DNA of 64,000 nucleotides from the NCBI RefSeq assembly GCF_950295315.1, contig NC_080181.1, positions 3,970,726-4,034,725 of the forward strand. The letters run 5' to 3'. The position numbers and the translations under genes were made by a program. The notes beneath the pieces are model-generated. The model did not search any database, was not told the DNA's origin, and worked only from the letters and a program-made list of their open reading frames with translations. Shown piece after piece: positions 12,299 through 24,510 of this stretch (its first letter is position 1; each line of letters begins with the position of its first letter). Origin of the DNA: Erinaceus europaeus. Its lineage: Eukaryota; Chordata; Mammalia; Eulipotyphla; Erinaceidae.

Positions 12299-12852
12299 CT
12301 AATTCATTTTTTCCTCATTTGCTAATAACTCTCACCCTCGTAACTGTTTCCTTATGTCTCACTGTACTCTGAGGCTAATTGATGTATTTGTTCTGGAATT
12401 CTTGTTGATCTCCCTGTAAAGCTTCCTCACTGGAACATGTGCTGTTTTTCAAGTATAGCTGTTTTACAGTTATCCATGCAACCATGAACATGATATTTAT
12501 ATGTAAATACCACACATATAATCTACACATAAAACTAATTTTCCCCAATTTATTAAGTAGAATACCTATACTTTCAAAAGCAGATTAACTTGTATCTATA
12601 CAATGCACAATCCTTTCACCTATATAATTTTAAGTGTTTAGAATAATACCTACATGTATATGCATATATAATCACTATTATAGAAAACCTAAATCTATTA
12701 GATTAAGCACAATTCTTTATTAATCATGGAGGTAAGTGAAGATAGGCAGGCAAGAGAATTACCAGGAAATAGAGACAATTTTTATAGAAGGCATATTGTG
12801 CAAATATTTGTGTATTTATATCATTTTGTATATTTATTGCATTTGATGGATG

Positions 12853-13207
12853 GTCCTTTATTTCCTTTTTTTTGCCTCCAGGGTTATTGCTGGGGCTCAG
12901 TACCTGCACCACAAATCCAGTGCTCCTGGAGGCTACTTTTTTCCTTTTGTTGCCCTTGTTGTTTTATCATTGTTGTGGTTACCACTATTGTTGTCCTTGT
13001 TGCTGGACAGGACAGAGAGGAACTGAGAGAGGAGGGGAAGACAGAGAGGGAGAGAGAAAGATAGACACCTTCAGACTTGCTTCACCACCTGTGAAGATAC
13101 TCCCCTGCAGGTGGGAAGCCGAGGTCTCGAACCGGGATCCTTACGCCGGTCTTTGCACTCTGTGCCACGTGCGCTTAACCCACTGCTCTTCCCCAGTCCT
13201 TTATTTC
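12853..13207 (-). mobile_element. Group A SINE with perfect 12-bp TSD
   Basis: The body at 12865-13195 includes the full 3' block (tgcctccagggttattgctg), the core and a CpG-bearing B box complement tctcgaacc. gtcctttatttc is repeated exactly at 12853-12864 and 13196-13207. Confidence 0.95.
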
Positions 13208-13493
13208 TATCAGTGCTATTAACCAAAAATAGATATATGTTTTTATTGAAAATTGATCATTTACTGAAGTAAATTGTTGCTTTACTGAAATCAAGGTTGC
13301 TATTTAAGGGAAAATTACAACACTCACCTTTTCAACACCTCAAAGGTGAGATAAGTCAAGGTCAAAGCTGAGTCCCAGAAACAGGAGCAGATGGACAAGA
13401 AAGCTTCACTAAAATCAGTCTCTGGTTACAGTTACCCCATCTGAGAGTCCTATCCAGATCTGAATGGTAGTATAATAAAAAGAGTTCTCATGT

Positions 13494-13690
13494 GGAACCA
13501 GCAAGATAGCTGACCTGGCAAGGAGCCTGCCTTGCCTTGCAGTACAGGTTTGAGCCCAGCCTCCAGAGCACCGGGGGAGTGTCAGTGCTGAACAGTCTTT
13601 CCTTACCTACCTCTGTTTATTTCTTTCTGAAAAAGTCAACCCAGTGTGGTGAAGTCCCAGTAACAGACAAACAAAACAAACAAAAAAACT
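13494..13690 (+). mobile_element. tRNA-like SINE, group E
   Basis: A tRNA-like head (gcaagatagctgacctggc) and B-box-like ggtttgagccc are followed by a short body. The 3' end is gtgaagtcccagtaacagac plus an A-rich tail. Related antisense copies lie at 37.2-37.8 kb. Confidence 0.65.
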
Positions 13691-14394
13691 CAGCAAATGA
13701 GTTATTGCTAAGAAAAGTAAATGTAAGAGTATAGTCCAGCTCCATACTATGAGTGTGTTTGGGGAAGAATTTATGCAATGTGAATAAGAAACAATATCAA
13801 AAGAAGTCAAACCTTCCTCTAAGCTACAAACCAATTATATTATCAGCTGAAATAATCATAAAATTGGAGTGTTTCATGACCTCCCCTATTGACCTACCAA
13901 AGGGTTAAAAATTTTTTTTAACTGGCAGTTGTTTTAAAATAATTCTTTGCTTATTTGTTGTCAGGAAGAGGACCAGGTTTATGTAATGATACAATAAGGA
14001 GTTAGAGTAGGTATCACTACCCTTACATTGGTTTATTCTTCCCAAACAAAATGAAATTGATATTCTAACACACATTGTCTCCAAATGTTATCTTATTGGG
14101 AAACAGGGTATGTATAGAGACATTCAAGTTTAGTGAATTTATTAGGAGCAACCTCAGTCCAAGTGTTGCTTATATCCTCAATAAAAGAATCTTGGATATA
14201 GGAATAGACACATGTATAGGGAAGGCATTCTGAAGAGATGCAAAACAAAGCCAGTACTCTAGAACCCAGAAGACAGACTGAAACACACACTTCCCTCATA
14301 GTCCTCAGAAGGAACCTACCTTGGTTTCAGTTGTGTAAAGTATCTGTTTGTGATTCTTTGTTACAGTATCCCTAGCAAGCAAACACAGGTGGTT
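13691..14394. other. Unassigned sequence
   Basis: A+T-rich with no recognised repeat. Minus-strand ORFs of 68-75 codons are not supported as genes. Confidence 0.45.
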
Positions 14395-15306
14395 ATTCAT
14401 TTTTATTTTATTAGTGATTTAATATTGATTTACAAAATTACATGTCAACAGGGATAAATTCCACACCATTCCCACCATCAGAGTTGTAAATCCCCAATAC
14501 ATCCCCTGCAAGCCACTGCAGTTTTCCCAATGTTGCAATATGGGTTAACCATCATCTCTAAAACAATCTGTCTACATTTGTGCATAACTGCCCCGTTTTC
14601 TTCCGGTACAATCTTCTCTTCCCCTCCAAGCCACATATAACCCTATTACTATATCCAAATATCTCTCCACTTTTCTTCTCTATCTGGGACCTCATGGAGC
14701 TAGAGTTCGGAGCCTTCTTATCCTTTCCCTTCTATTACTTCTCCACTACTGAGAATGTGGCTCTAGATAGTTTTGGACTGTAGAGGGTAGGAGTTCTGGC
14801 CTCTGTAGTTGCTTCTCCACTGGAATTGGGCATGGGTAAGTCAACTGATACCTCCCGCCTGTTTCTGTCTTTCCTTAATGGGGTAGGGCTCTGAAGAGGC
14901 AAGGCTCCAGGACACATTGGTGAGGCCCTCTGCCTGAAGAAGTCAGGATGGAATCATGCTAGCATCTGCAACTTAGTGTCTGGAAGGTGGCAGGATATAA
15001 AGTGAGACAAAATGGCTACAAACAGGAATCAAAATAGAAACAAAGCAGATTATATTTGGGTGTTGGGGTGGAAAGAAAGTAAGAAGGTTGGATGGTGGTG
15101 CACCTGGTTGAGTGCACATATTACAATGCACAAGGACCCAGGTTTGATCCCCTGGTCCCCTCCTGCAGGGGAAAAGCTTTGTGAGTGGTGAAGCAGAGCT
15201 GCAAGTGTCTCTCTGTCTCTCTCCTTCTCTATCTTCCTCCCCTCAATTTCTGTTTCTATCCAACAAATAAATAAAAATTTAAAAAAAGCAAGAAGTTCAT
15301 TTTAGG
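14395..15306 (-). mobile_element. L1 3'-UTR fragment, interrupted by a SINE
   Basis: Antisense, second UTR subtype, starting tttattttattagtgattt. Recognisable stretches include ccaggacacattggtgaggc and gctagcatctgcaactta. The L1 resumes as aagaagttcattttagg after the SINE at 15087-15290. About 200 bp after the tail (14480-14750) is not in the neighbouring copies. Confidence 0.78.
15087..15290 (+). mobile_element. Group B SINE nested in L1
   Basis: Sense core gtggtgcacctggttgagtg, B box ggtttgatccc, tcctgcaggggaaaagc, pyrimidine block and aataaataaaaattt tail. aagaag occurs on both sides at the break in the L1 sequence, so the SINE is younger than the L1. Confidence 0.88.
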
Positions 15307-15309
15307 CAT

Positions 15310-16550
15310 TTTTTTTAGTGTTTCTTTTTCTTTTTTTTAATTTAAGAAAGTATTAATTAACAAAACCATAGGGTAGGAGAGGTACAATTCCACACAATTC
15401 CCACCACCCATTCTCCATATCCCACCCCCTCCCCTGATAGCTTTCACATTCTCTATCCCTCTGGGAGCATGGACCCAGGGTCATTGTGGGTTGCAGAAGG
15501 TAGAAGGTCTGGCTTCTGTAATTGCTTCCCCGCTGAACATGGGAGTTGACTGGTCAGTCCATACTCCCAGTCTGCCTCTCTCTTTCACTAGTAGGGTGGG
15601 TCTCTGGGGAAGCGGAGCTCCAGGACACATTGGTGGGGTCTTCAGTCCAGGGAAGCCTGGCCGGCATCCTGATGACATCTGGAACCTGGTGACTGAAAAG
15701 AGAGTTAACATACGAAACCAAACAAATTGTTGAGCAATCATGGACCCAAAGCTTAGAATAGTGGAGAGGAAGTGTTAGGGGGATACTCACTGCAAATTCT
15801 AGTGTACTTCTGCTTTCAGGTATATATTTTGCAGTAGTTTACAGATACGTGTGAACATATGCTCTCTCTCACAGAGATAGTGTATATCTAGGTTTTGGGA
15901 CTTTGTTAGAAAGTGAACCACCTGAGATGGAATTAGAGTGTACTATAAAAGGAAAGGTCTCACCCGAGTAATGAAACTGAAGGGTTGTCATTCCACACGT
16001 GTAGTCTCTGGACACAGTCTGAGGTGAAGCATGTTGAGGTGACAATCGTTGTGTTGGTTAGGTTGTGATTGGCAGATGCAATATTATTTTATATGGATTG
16101 GGAGAGGCATACAGGAAAGTGGGCCCTATCCAAGGGTTCCAGGACTGGGGGAAGTAGGGGCTCTATAGTGGAGATGTGAGGTTCCTGCTGTCTTAGGGTT
16201 CAAAAAGACAATCGATAGTTAATGTTATTATCACATTATTTGTTAATTGGGTTAACTTTGAAAGGTCCTTTTGTTGGGGTTTGCTGTACAGTACCCAGTA
16301 TCTTGTATATAGCTGTGGTATTGGTTGCTTCTGATCTACTTGGTCTAGGCTTTTGAGAGAGTCTGCATATCAATTACACTGCATATATTGAGAAAAGATT
16401 CGGTCATTTAGGGGGCCCACATCTGCGGTTGTGTTTGAGTTTGATGGTTAATATGAAGTTGGATAAAAATATTATCTGAGAAAATGGTGTCAGAGTAGAG
16501 AAAGAGACTAGAAAGTTGGATTAGGGCAGAGAGTAGCAGAGTAGCTCCCT
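15310..16550 (-). mobile_element. L1 3'-UTR fragment, long subtype
   Basis: The most complete antisense UTR here. The terminal module (15340-15780) includes gtccaggacacattggtggg-like sequence. The middle module (15785-16330) has gttttgggactttgttag and gttccaggactgggggaag. The distal module runs to gagagtagcagagtagctccc. It shows the order of UTR modules against which other copies can be read. Confidence 0.8.
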
Positions 16551-16861
16551 AATTTCTCTCTTTCTTTCTTTCTTTCTTTTTTTTTTTTTTTTTACCTCTA
16601 GGGTTATCACCAGGACTTGGTGCCTGCTCTAAAAATCCACTGCTCCTGTGGCCATTTTTCAATTTTTGGGGTAGAACAGAGAGAAATTGAGAGAGGAAGG
16701 GAAGATAGAGAGGAAGAAAGAAAGACACCTGCAAACCTGATTTACCAACTGTGAAGTGACCCCCCTGTAGGTGGGGAGCCGGGGGCTCAAACCAGGATCC
16801 ATGTGCGGGTCTTTGTGCTTCATACTATGTGCATTTAACCTGGTGCATGACTGCTTGTCTC
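16551..16861 (-). mobile_element. Group A SINE
   Basis: A (TTTC)n/T-run tail is followed by acctctagggttatcaccag, the cacctgcaaacctgattt core, and the B box complement gggctcaaacc at about 16783. It lies inside the antisense L1 UTR. Confidence 0.88.
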
Positions 16862-17135
16862 CCTCGTGAAATTCTATGAGTAAAATTAACTATTTCCCTA
16901 TATGCACCCAATCCAGGGCCTATATGTATTTCTATTTAGCACCAGAGCCTGTAACCTCAAGTCCCTATTGGTCTAAGCTCGCAGCTCTTGGTCACAGCTG
17001 GGAACATTGCAGGCTGCATTCATTTCAGGACCAGTCTTCTTTGCGTGGCAGGGCAGAGTACCCAGGGCTCCCTACAGAGAGTGAGGGCAAGGTCCTGGAG
17101 AGGCCCACAAGAGGGATTAGGATGACTTTCCACAG
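16862..17135 (-). mobile_element. Possible continuation of the L1 3' UTR
   Basis: Sequence after the SINE resembles, with much divergence, the distal part of the 9.1-kb L1 copy (ccaatccagggcctatatgt against cccagggcccatgtgcc). gagggcaaggtcct recurs at about 28530. Weak alignment, made by eye. Confidence 0.4.
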
Positions 17136-17214
17136 GCAGTAAACTTATCAATTGAGCTTTCCATCTTTATGCATATGTGTATGCAGGTTCTTTTGTTGCT
17201 ATTGGTTTGTTTTG

Positions 17215-17340
17215 TCATCACTAGGGGCTTCACTTCTCTAGGCCTACTTGGTTTTCAGGTAGACCAAGACCACAGCATCAAATCTTCCTTCATTGATGGA
17301 AGGCAGGTTCAAACCTAGTGCAGATATCATTCTGTATATA
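17215..17340 (-). mobile_element. Group E-like SINE, old
   Basis: aggggcttcacttctctagg, a purine stretch and gcaggttcaaacctagtgc resemble the reverse complement of group E. Strongly diverged. Confidence 0.45.
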
Positions 17341-17366
17341 AATATACTTTAAAATACTTTTTCAGA

Positions 17367-17491
17367 AGGGCCAGTGAGATAATTCAGCTTCTTAGAGCAC
17401 AGAACTTGCATGGCTGAAGTACCAGAGAGTATAGGTTCAATCACAGGTGCCACCATATGCTAAAGCTGAGACGAGCTCTGGTATTTCTGCA
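17367..17491 (+). mobile_element. tRNA-derived SINE, group D (diverged)
   Basis: agggccagtgagataattca, ataggttcaatcacagg (B box) and ccatatgctaaagctgag, ending gagctctggtatt, form the group D end. A microsatellite continues directly from it. Confidence 0.7.
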
Positions 17492-17610
17492 CCTCTCCCT
17501 CTCCCTCTCCCTCTCCCTCTCCCTCTCCCTCTCCCTCTCCCTCTCCCTCTCCCTCTCCCTCTCTCTCTCCTTCCATCTCTCCCCCTCCCCCCTCGCCCTC
17601 ACCCTCCCCC
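17492..17610. repeat. (CTCCCT)n microsatellite
   Basis: Pure hexamer to about 17562, then degenerate C/T to 17610. It grew at the 3' end of the adjacent SINE. Confidence 0.95.
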
Positions 17611-18860
17611 CCCTCTTGGCTAGCAGGCAGGCAGGAAGGCAAAAAGATACTGCATATTCCAGACTTATGATTGAACTCCTCTAATACTGATTTCTAGTGA
17701 TCTGTACATCACCTTTGTGTATGTGAACCTGTTACTCCTCTACAGCACCAAGATTTTGTGTCTCCTCCTTAGATGTTCTCTACTTAGCTGTAAAAGTTTG
17801 TCCAAAGGGTGTTATTCATCTGTCTTGTTAACAACAAATAATATACAAAGTACTTACTGTAGAATTTGAGATCTTCACATCATGACACGGGCCAGATCAG
17901 GCAGGACTGAGATAAGGCTATCCCAGGAAAAGAGAAATTAGGAGCCCATCAATGCTGATAGTATCAAGAGAAATTCTAGAAATTTAAGAGTATTTTAAAA
18001 CAAAGTCAAATATGAATAACACTGTTAATGAATCTGAACCAAGTCGATTACTTAAAAAAGAGAGTGCTTTTGTAGACACAAACATATACATGGTGTATCT
18101 TCAATAATAGAGTCATTAAAAATGTACAATATGCTAGATTATATTTGGTAGTTCATATACTGTGTAGCATATAATCACATTTTAAAAACATCAGTATGAC
18201 TTACTTATGTTATTACCTTAAGACAATTCAGTTAACCTGTGCCTGTTTTCAAAGCTGTTTTTATATAGCGTGATAACAGAACAGAAATAAGCAGTCAGAA
18301 ATCATCCAAATGACAGACCATCAAATATACATAAAATTTTTGCAACAGATTTTATCTGACAATGGGACAAAATAGTAGTAATCTTGTAACTAAATTGGAT
18401 CAAGGACGGCATCCATTGCTTATAGATCCATTGGACATTGTAGCACATCCCCGGTTCCTATTCTGTCACTAAGTTAATAAGAAGTGCATGATGTTGCGAA
18501 AGAGCACAGTCACAGTACAGAGAAAGAGGGATGTGAAGGCTCAAATAGGTGACTGGGAGGCAATTAAACTGAGCTCCTGACTTAAGGCTTCTCATACTAT
18601 TAGAAGAAGAATGACTCTAGGTGACATCGCTACAGAATACTTTCATGAAATTCTAGCCAGTAATTACTGTAATCATCATTGTAGTTAGAATGTAAGACTA
18701 ATGGAAGTCCATGTGGACTCAAGTAGAAAATTAGGAGTTGGCCATTAGAGAAAATGTAAGAAAATAAGAATTGGGTGACACTTCTGTCCTGGTTCAAGAT
18801 AATGTAGCATGCAGATTTAGAGTAGGTTTTAAAATTAGTCACTTAAGAACTTTGGATTTA
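17611..18860. other. AT-rich sequence, nothing recognised
   Basis: About 1.2 kb without a recognised repeat. No ORF of note. Confidence 0.5.
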
Positions 18861-19058
18861 GAGGGCCAGGTAGTGGCATATCTGGTGGACCATACATGTT
18901 ACTATGCATAAGGACCCAGGTTAAAGCCCCCAGACCACACCTGCAGGTTGGGTAGGAAGCTTCACAAGTGGTGAAGCAGTGTTGCAGGGTTCTCTTTCTC
19001 TCCCTCTCTTCATCTTGCCTTTCATCTTCCCTCTCAATTTCTTTATCTAATAAGTAAC
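18861..19058 (+). mobile_element. tRNA-derived SINE, group B
   Basis: agggccaggtagtggcatat, gacccaggttaaagcccc and gaagcttcacaagtggtgaa, then a CT-rich block ending atctaataagtaact. Confidence 0.85.
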
Positions 19059-19386
19059 TTTTTTTTGCCTCCAGGGTTATTGCTGGGGCTCAGTGTCTGC
19101 ACCATGAATCCACTGCTCCTGGAGGCTATTTTCCCCCCTCTTGTTGCCCTTGTTGTTGTGCCTTGTTGTGGTTATTATTGTTGTTGTTGATGTTGTTCGT
19201 TGGATAGGACAGAGAGAAATGGAGAGAGGAGGGGAACACAGAGAGAGGGAGAGAAATACATACACCTGCAGACCTGCTTTACTGCCTGTGAAGTGACTCC
19301 CCTGCAGGTGGGGCGCCCGGGGGGGGGGGGGGGTCGAACCAGGATCCTTATGCCGGTCCTTGGGCTTTGCACCACGTGCACTTAAC
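19059..19386 (-). mobile_element. Group A SINE with 15-bp G run
   Basis: Full antisense group A abutting the sense SINE to its left. The run of G at 19319-19333 sits where other copies read ggggagccggggg, so it is slippage beside the B box complement (gtcgaacc). Confidence 0.92.
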
Positions 19387-19509
19387 GTGCACTTCTTGGC
19401 ATTATTGGAAAAACTAGGTGAGATAATAGCAGGTATCTAAATCTTATAACAAACTTAATTTAAAACCAAATTATATTACATTTTTAATAAAAATGCAAAA
19501 GTTAAAATT

Positions 19510-19637
19510 TGGGGGTGGATAACAATGGTTATGCAAACAGACTTTCATGCCTAAGGCTCCATAGTCCCAGGTTCAATCTTCCACACCACCATAAATTAGA
19601 GCTGGACAGTGCTTTGAAAAAAAATAATAATAATAAA
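19510..19637 (+). mobile_element. tRNA-derived SINE, group D
   Basis: gggggtggataacaatggtt, ttcatgcctaaggctcc, caggttcaatcttcc (B box), caccaccataaattagagct, and an (AATA)n tail. Confidence 0.85.
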
Positions 19638-21659
19638 GCTTGACTTACTGTTTAGTGCTGCAAAGTTAATAAGTAAAAATACTGTGGCATGTTTGTTCTA
19701 AAACCCAAGCCATTTCTAATGTATGTAAAGGTTTGGCATGTTATTTAACACATAGAAGCATTTAACAATTATCAGAAGAATTTGCTCTTCTTTTCAACTA
19801 ACTGTGCATGACACATGTTAATGGTTTCTCTGTCATTTGGAGAATTCCACAGAAGTTTGATTCTGGTCCTCATGTGTCCTATTCACACCAAAATTTGGGA
19901 CCAGGCTTGGAAACAAATACCAAGGTGACAAAACTGGCATACAAATAATGTGGCTTTCATTACTTTGAGAAGTGGGTCTCTGCAGATAAGGTACTGACAC
20001 TTTTTATATTATCAGGTGAAAGTATAGTTCCTGTGATGAGGTGATAACTATGAAGAAACATGTGGCAACTCCTGTTACTAAAGAAGGAAGTGTAGTGGCA
20101 TTGTGTCAGGAAATAGTGGTGCTGATTGATAATTATCATGGCAAACAGTAGGCCCCACTGAGATTGTTTTCATTAAATGTCTTAGGGACTAAAACAGTTT
20201 AAGAAGTCTGCCCAAGGTAATTGCAGAAGCAATAAGAGAAGCAGTGATTTGAGAAACAGAGTTTGAAGGACTGTTTAAAAACAACAACAACCAGGCAAGG
20301 ATACAGGATCCTGCACCTAGAAAAAAGCAGGGTGTTAACACCACTGCAAGCTAATAAGTCTGCATGTGCACATAATCACTTGATGGAAACCACTCGTTAC
20401 TATGGTAGAAAATCCATGCTTCTTTAGTGAATTAAAAAAATAAGAAACTTCACTGCTTTGTTGTTGTTGTTGTTAGGTGATGAGAACTATTACACATTTT
20501 CATTTCTCAAGGTGCAACAGACATTGTATGTTATAATTCTCTACAGATGTTACTATGCATCAAATATTCTATTTGAATGTTCACCTCTCATGAGCAGTGT
20601 GAAATCAAAAACCAGTCTCTTAGTAGCCATACTATTTTTACTACAGAAATGCTAACCCATAATAAGTGTATAAAATAATTGTGAACTATGGGATATTGTC
20701 AATACTGGAGTCAGCTCAGTAGCAGATAAATTCCAAAAGTTGTTTAAATCCAACAACATGTAGAGATCTAAAATACAGATATAATTTGTCTGAATAAAAT
20801 ATATGCAGCTGTGATTTATCAGGTTGACTCAAAGGAGATAAATCTTAATAAAGACATAGAATTAGTCACAGTGCTTCTTGTGGTTATCTAATAGTTCAGA
20901 GAAGTTCAATATAAAATAAAAAGTTGGGTTAGATCCTCTAAGCAGTTAATTGGGACTGTGTTTTATAGCAAGTCAAGAGTGGGAAATGGGCTTGTGTTTG
21001 ATTTTTTTTCTAAAGTAAAACTCTGTTTAAACCAGTAGTCGTGTACAATAGCTATAAATCTGGAAGATTCCACTTTTCATAATTCATGTGTAAGATTATC
21101 AATCCAAACACTTGGGGGGAAAGGTGGAAGAAGATATGGATAATATTCACTACGAAGAAATAGCCTGCTCCCTTCATACGGCAATATTCTAGCAGCTTTG
21201 TATGACTTGGAAACAAAATTATAGGTGAAGAAGTAGTACTTGTAGTCAATTGTCCAGGTTAGCAGTTTTGTACCTTATGATGCTCTAACTATAAGCAAAC
21301 TCTGAAGGGAAAAAAACTCACATTCTTTACAAATATGGATGAAGTACTGTGTAACCCCCACAAATATAGTAGGCTCATGGTGTGTTTTATTCTACATTGG
21401 AGGCTAGAAGGCAGCTTAGAAGGCACCATCACCCATATACACCCTTGCATTTTTAAGGATTTATCAGACATGAATAACATAATTCAGCAACTGGTAGTGC
21501 AGGAAGAGCCTTCACTAAACTCAGTTGTTGCAGAAGCCCTGTCAGGTACCTCAAATTTCTTAGACATCCCATATGAGGAAATTGACTCATAATTATCAAA
21601 TACAATGTTTAATGTTAGAAAACTACTGAATTGCACAATTTCCTGCTATCAATCTTGAT
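19638..21659. other. AT-rich sequence, nothing recognised
   Basis: About 2 kb. An 85-codon plus-strand ORF at 21335-21592 is the longest here. It has no recognised domain and no other support, so it is not annotated as a gene. Confidence 0.45.
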
Positions 21660-21800
21660 GTAGTAGGAAGAACATAGATTTGCAAAGTTTGGAGTCAAGT
21701 GAACCTTTGTTGAAAATACCTTATGCTTACCAGTTGTGGTTCAAGGCCAGTCACTTAATCCATTTGACCCCGTCTTCCTCATCAGGATTGAAAAGTAGCA
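21660..21800 (+). mobile_element. MIR (ancient SINE)
   Basis: The order ggagtcaagtgaac, gcttaccagttgtggttcaa, ccagtcacttaatccatttg, gtcttcctcatcagg follows the MIR consensus (loss-of-weight core, then 'cttaacct..cctcatctg'). Confidence 0.75.
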
Positions 21801-22059
21801 CTTGCAGAATTGCTATGTTGTTTATTGCTAAGTTTTGAATCATGTAGTTTTCCTAGGACACCATTATATTTGAGTCTTTCCTTCCTAAAATGGTGATTCT
21901 TCTGGGGAGAATGTTGAAAATCCATATATTAATACTGAAGAGGAGTTCACAAGGAAAGATGAATTCACTTGCTAATCATGATGCTATCCGAACATGAAAC
22001 TGGTGCTCATTCTTCTAGTATGCGAATGGTGGATGTGGTTCATTATGAACTGATTTTGT

Positions 22060-22392
22060 AATCACTGTTTTGTTTTGTTTTTTCCTTTTGCCTCCAGGGT
22101 TATCTGTAGGGCTCGGTGCCAGCACTACAAATCCACTGTTCCGGGAGTCTATTTTTCCCATTTTTTTTCCCTTGTTGTGGTTGTTATTATTGTTATAGCT
22201 GTTGTTGTTGAGAAATCGAGAGAGTTGGGGAAGACAGAGAGGGGGAGAGAAAGACACCTGCAGACTTGCTTCACTGCTTGTGAAGCTACCCCCCTGCAGG
22301 TGGAGAGCAGGGGGCTCTAACTGGATCCTTATTGCCGGTCCTTATGTTTTGCACCATGTGCTCTCAACCTGCTGCCCAGCCCCCAATCACTG
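22060..22392 (-). mobile_element. Group A SINE with 8-bp TSD
   Basis: The body is 22068-22384: tgcctccagggttatctgta, tattattgttatagctgttg, cacctgcagacttgcttcac. aatcactg is repeated at 22060-22067 and 22385-22392. Confidence 0.9.
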
Positions 22393-23450
22393 CGTTTTTT
22401 ACTTCTCTAATTGACTGTTATCACTGGGATAATATTTTAAATTTTGTTTATTGATTTCACACAGAAAAAATTAGAATTTGACCTCAATTTCAGTCAGTAT
22501 AATCCACTTCTTTAAGAAGATTAAAGTTTAACTAAAGTGACTCATCTATTAATAATGCCTTTTATGGAATATCATTTTTAATTTTCTTACTTTTAGTGAT
22601 TTCTTTTTTGTTTATTTTTTAACTTCCTGAGGTAAACACAGGCTCACAGGAAGTAGTAAACTGTCATTATGTAGGGACTTATATACCATTAAACCATTTC
22701 TCCCTGACAAAGCTATAATGTAAAATCAGTAACTATAGAGTACACTATCCCAGCAGGATAGTCAACCTGTAAAATTCACATACATTTTTTAAGATTTTAC
22801 CTGTTTGCACACATTCACGTGCATGTGTGTGTGCATATGTTATACATGCAGTTGTATCATATATACAGAGTATGTAAACAACCCCACATTCAAGATACAG
22901 AATTATCCCATGGCCTCCAGGTTTCCTCTTGCTTCCCTTTCATAGCTGTACCTTGCTCACTACCTACCTCCCCTACCACTTGCCAATCACTAATATGCCA
23001 GATCTTAGAGATAAATTAGCAAATAAAATAGGCCTTTAAGAATAACAAATATTGTTACCTCAATCATTGGTTCTATACTCTAACTTTACCACTTGTTGTA
23101 TATGTAACTTTGAATTCAACCTCCACAAATCTTAAGCATAGTGTATAACATGGAAGAACAATAGTTGCATTTCATCCTGTTATGATTTAGTCTAGTAATC
23201 CACTGTGATGGTAATTATTGTTATTGATTATATCTCTCTTCATGTGGCTTATAGTCTAGTGTAAAATATGAATAACAACATTTTAGATAGCAGTTATATA
23301 GTTAGGAGATGATTACTGTAAGAAAATATATAAAAGAATCTAATCTAGAATTGGAAAGAAAATATGGAACAGCTTTGTTAGATAAGGTGTTAAATGAGAT
23401 TTAAAAGGGAAAAAAGGTGGAGACATATGATAAGGATTTTTTTGAGATTA
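22393..23450. other. AT-rich sequence with a possible MIR remnant
   Basis: At about 23060-23190, actctaactttaccacttgt followed by tatgtaactttgaattcaa and a later catggaag resemble a decayed sense MIR. The remainder is unassigned. Confidence 0.4.
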
Positions 23451-23632
23451 GAGACTAGAATTCCAGTGGTCTAGGAGTTTGTGTAGTGGAGAAAGCATTT
23501 GACTCTCAAGTACAAGTCCTGAGTTCAATCCCCAGCAGCAAATGTACTAGAGTGATGTCTTGTTCTTTCTTGCTCTCCTCTATCATCATCATTGATAAAT
23601 AAATAATTTAAGAGAGAGAGACTATAATTCAG
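23451..23632 (+). mobile_element. tRNA-derived SINE, group C
   Basis: The body is about 23467-23617: gtggagaaagcatttgactc, gagttcaatccccagcag (B box), gagtgatgtcttgttc, and tail gataaataaataattt. Flanks gagactagaattccag and gagactataattcag are an imperfect TSD. Confidence 0.85.
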
Positions 23633-23765
23633 GAGCACACATGTCCATGTACCTTTGGAAAACTACAGTATGTGGTAACTATATCTAAGGTTTGAGGAGA
23701 AGGACCTTGTAAGATATGATAAGTCTACATTTCATCCTGAGGAAAGAATTTTAAAAAGTGACTAG

Positions 23766-24066
23766 GGAGTCAGGTGGTGGCACTCTGGGTTAAGCACATA
23801 TTGTACTAAGAACAAGTCCCAAGCAAGGATCCTGGTTTGAGCTCCCAGCTCCCCACCTGCAGGGAGGTCACTTCACAAATGGTGAACCATGTCTGCAGGT
23901 ATCTATCTTTCTCTCCCCCTCTCTATCTTTCCCTCCCTTCTCAATTTCTTTCTTATCCAATGAAATGGTGGGGGCAGGGAGGATGGCTTCCAGGAGCTAT
24001 AGCTTCATAGTGCCAGCACGGAGCCCCAGGGATTACTCTCGAGGCAAAAAAAAAAAAAAAAAAAAA
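23766..24066 (+). mobile_element. Group A SINE
   Basis: gggagtcaggtggtggcact, ggatcctggtttgagct, ccccacctgcagggaggtc. The 3' block caggagctatagcttcatag and a long A-run (24047-24066) complete the element. Confidence 0.9.
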
Positions 24067-24129
24067 TTAGATCAGGTTTCAAATAATTCATCCTGAAATG
24101 CAAATTATAATCTGGGGAAATAGTTGCTT

Positions 24130-24424
24130 TAAGATTCTTTTTATTTTTCAGTTTGTTATTTTTTGTTAGCAATTTAATAATGATTGACAAGATTTTGGGA
24201 TAAGAGGGGTACAATTATATACAGTTCCCACCACCAGAGTTCTGTATCTCATCCCCTCCATTGGAAGTTTCCCTATTCTTTATCCCTCTGGGAGTATGGG
24301 CCAGAGATCTTTATAGGGTACAGAAGGTGTGAGATCTGGCTTCTGTAATTGCTTGTTCATTGAACATGGGTGTTGGCAGGTGGATCCATATCCCCAGCCA
24401 AGAAATAAGATTCTAAAAAGTATA
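24130..24424 (-). mobile_element. 5'-truncated L1 3' end with 9-bp TSD
   Basis: Antisense UTR end: gcaatttaataatgattga, cccaccaccagagttctgta, tttatccctctgggagta. taagattct repeats at 24130-24138 and 24416-24424. Confidence 0.88.
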
Positions 24425-24510
24425 ATAGTACGTGTTAAGTCTTTTTTGCTTCAGATGCTTCCATTATTATCATATGATTAGTTTTATCATGCAGTACTAT
24501 CTGTATTTAT

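Noticed and set aside
17457..17684. ORFs of repeated Leu-Ser or Glu-Gly
   Set aside because: Six-base repeat (CTCCCT)n read in frame on either strand.
19319..19333. 15-bp G run as a G-quadruplex regulator
   Set aside because: A single homopolymer at a SINE position that is G-rich in every copy; slippage or sequencing error is the simpler explanation.
21335..21592. 85-codon plus-strand ORF
   Set aside because: No recognised domain and no splice or promoter evidence; length is within chance for this composition.
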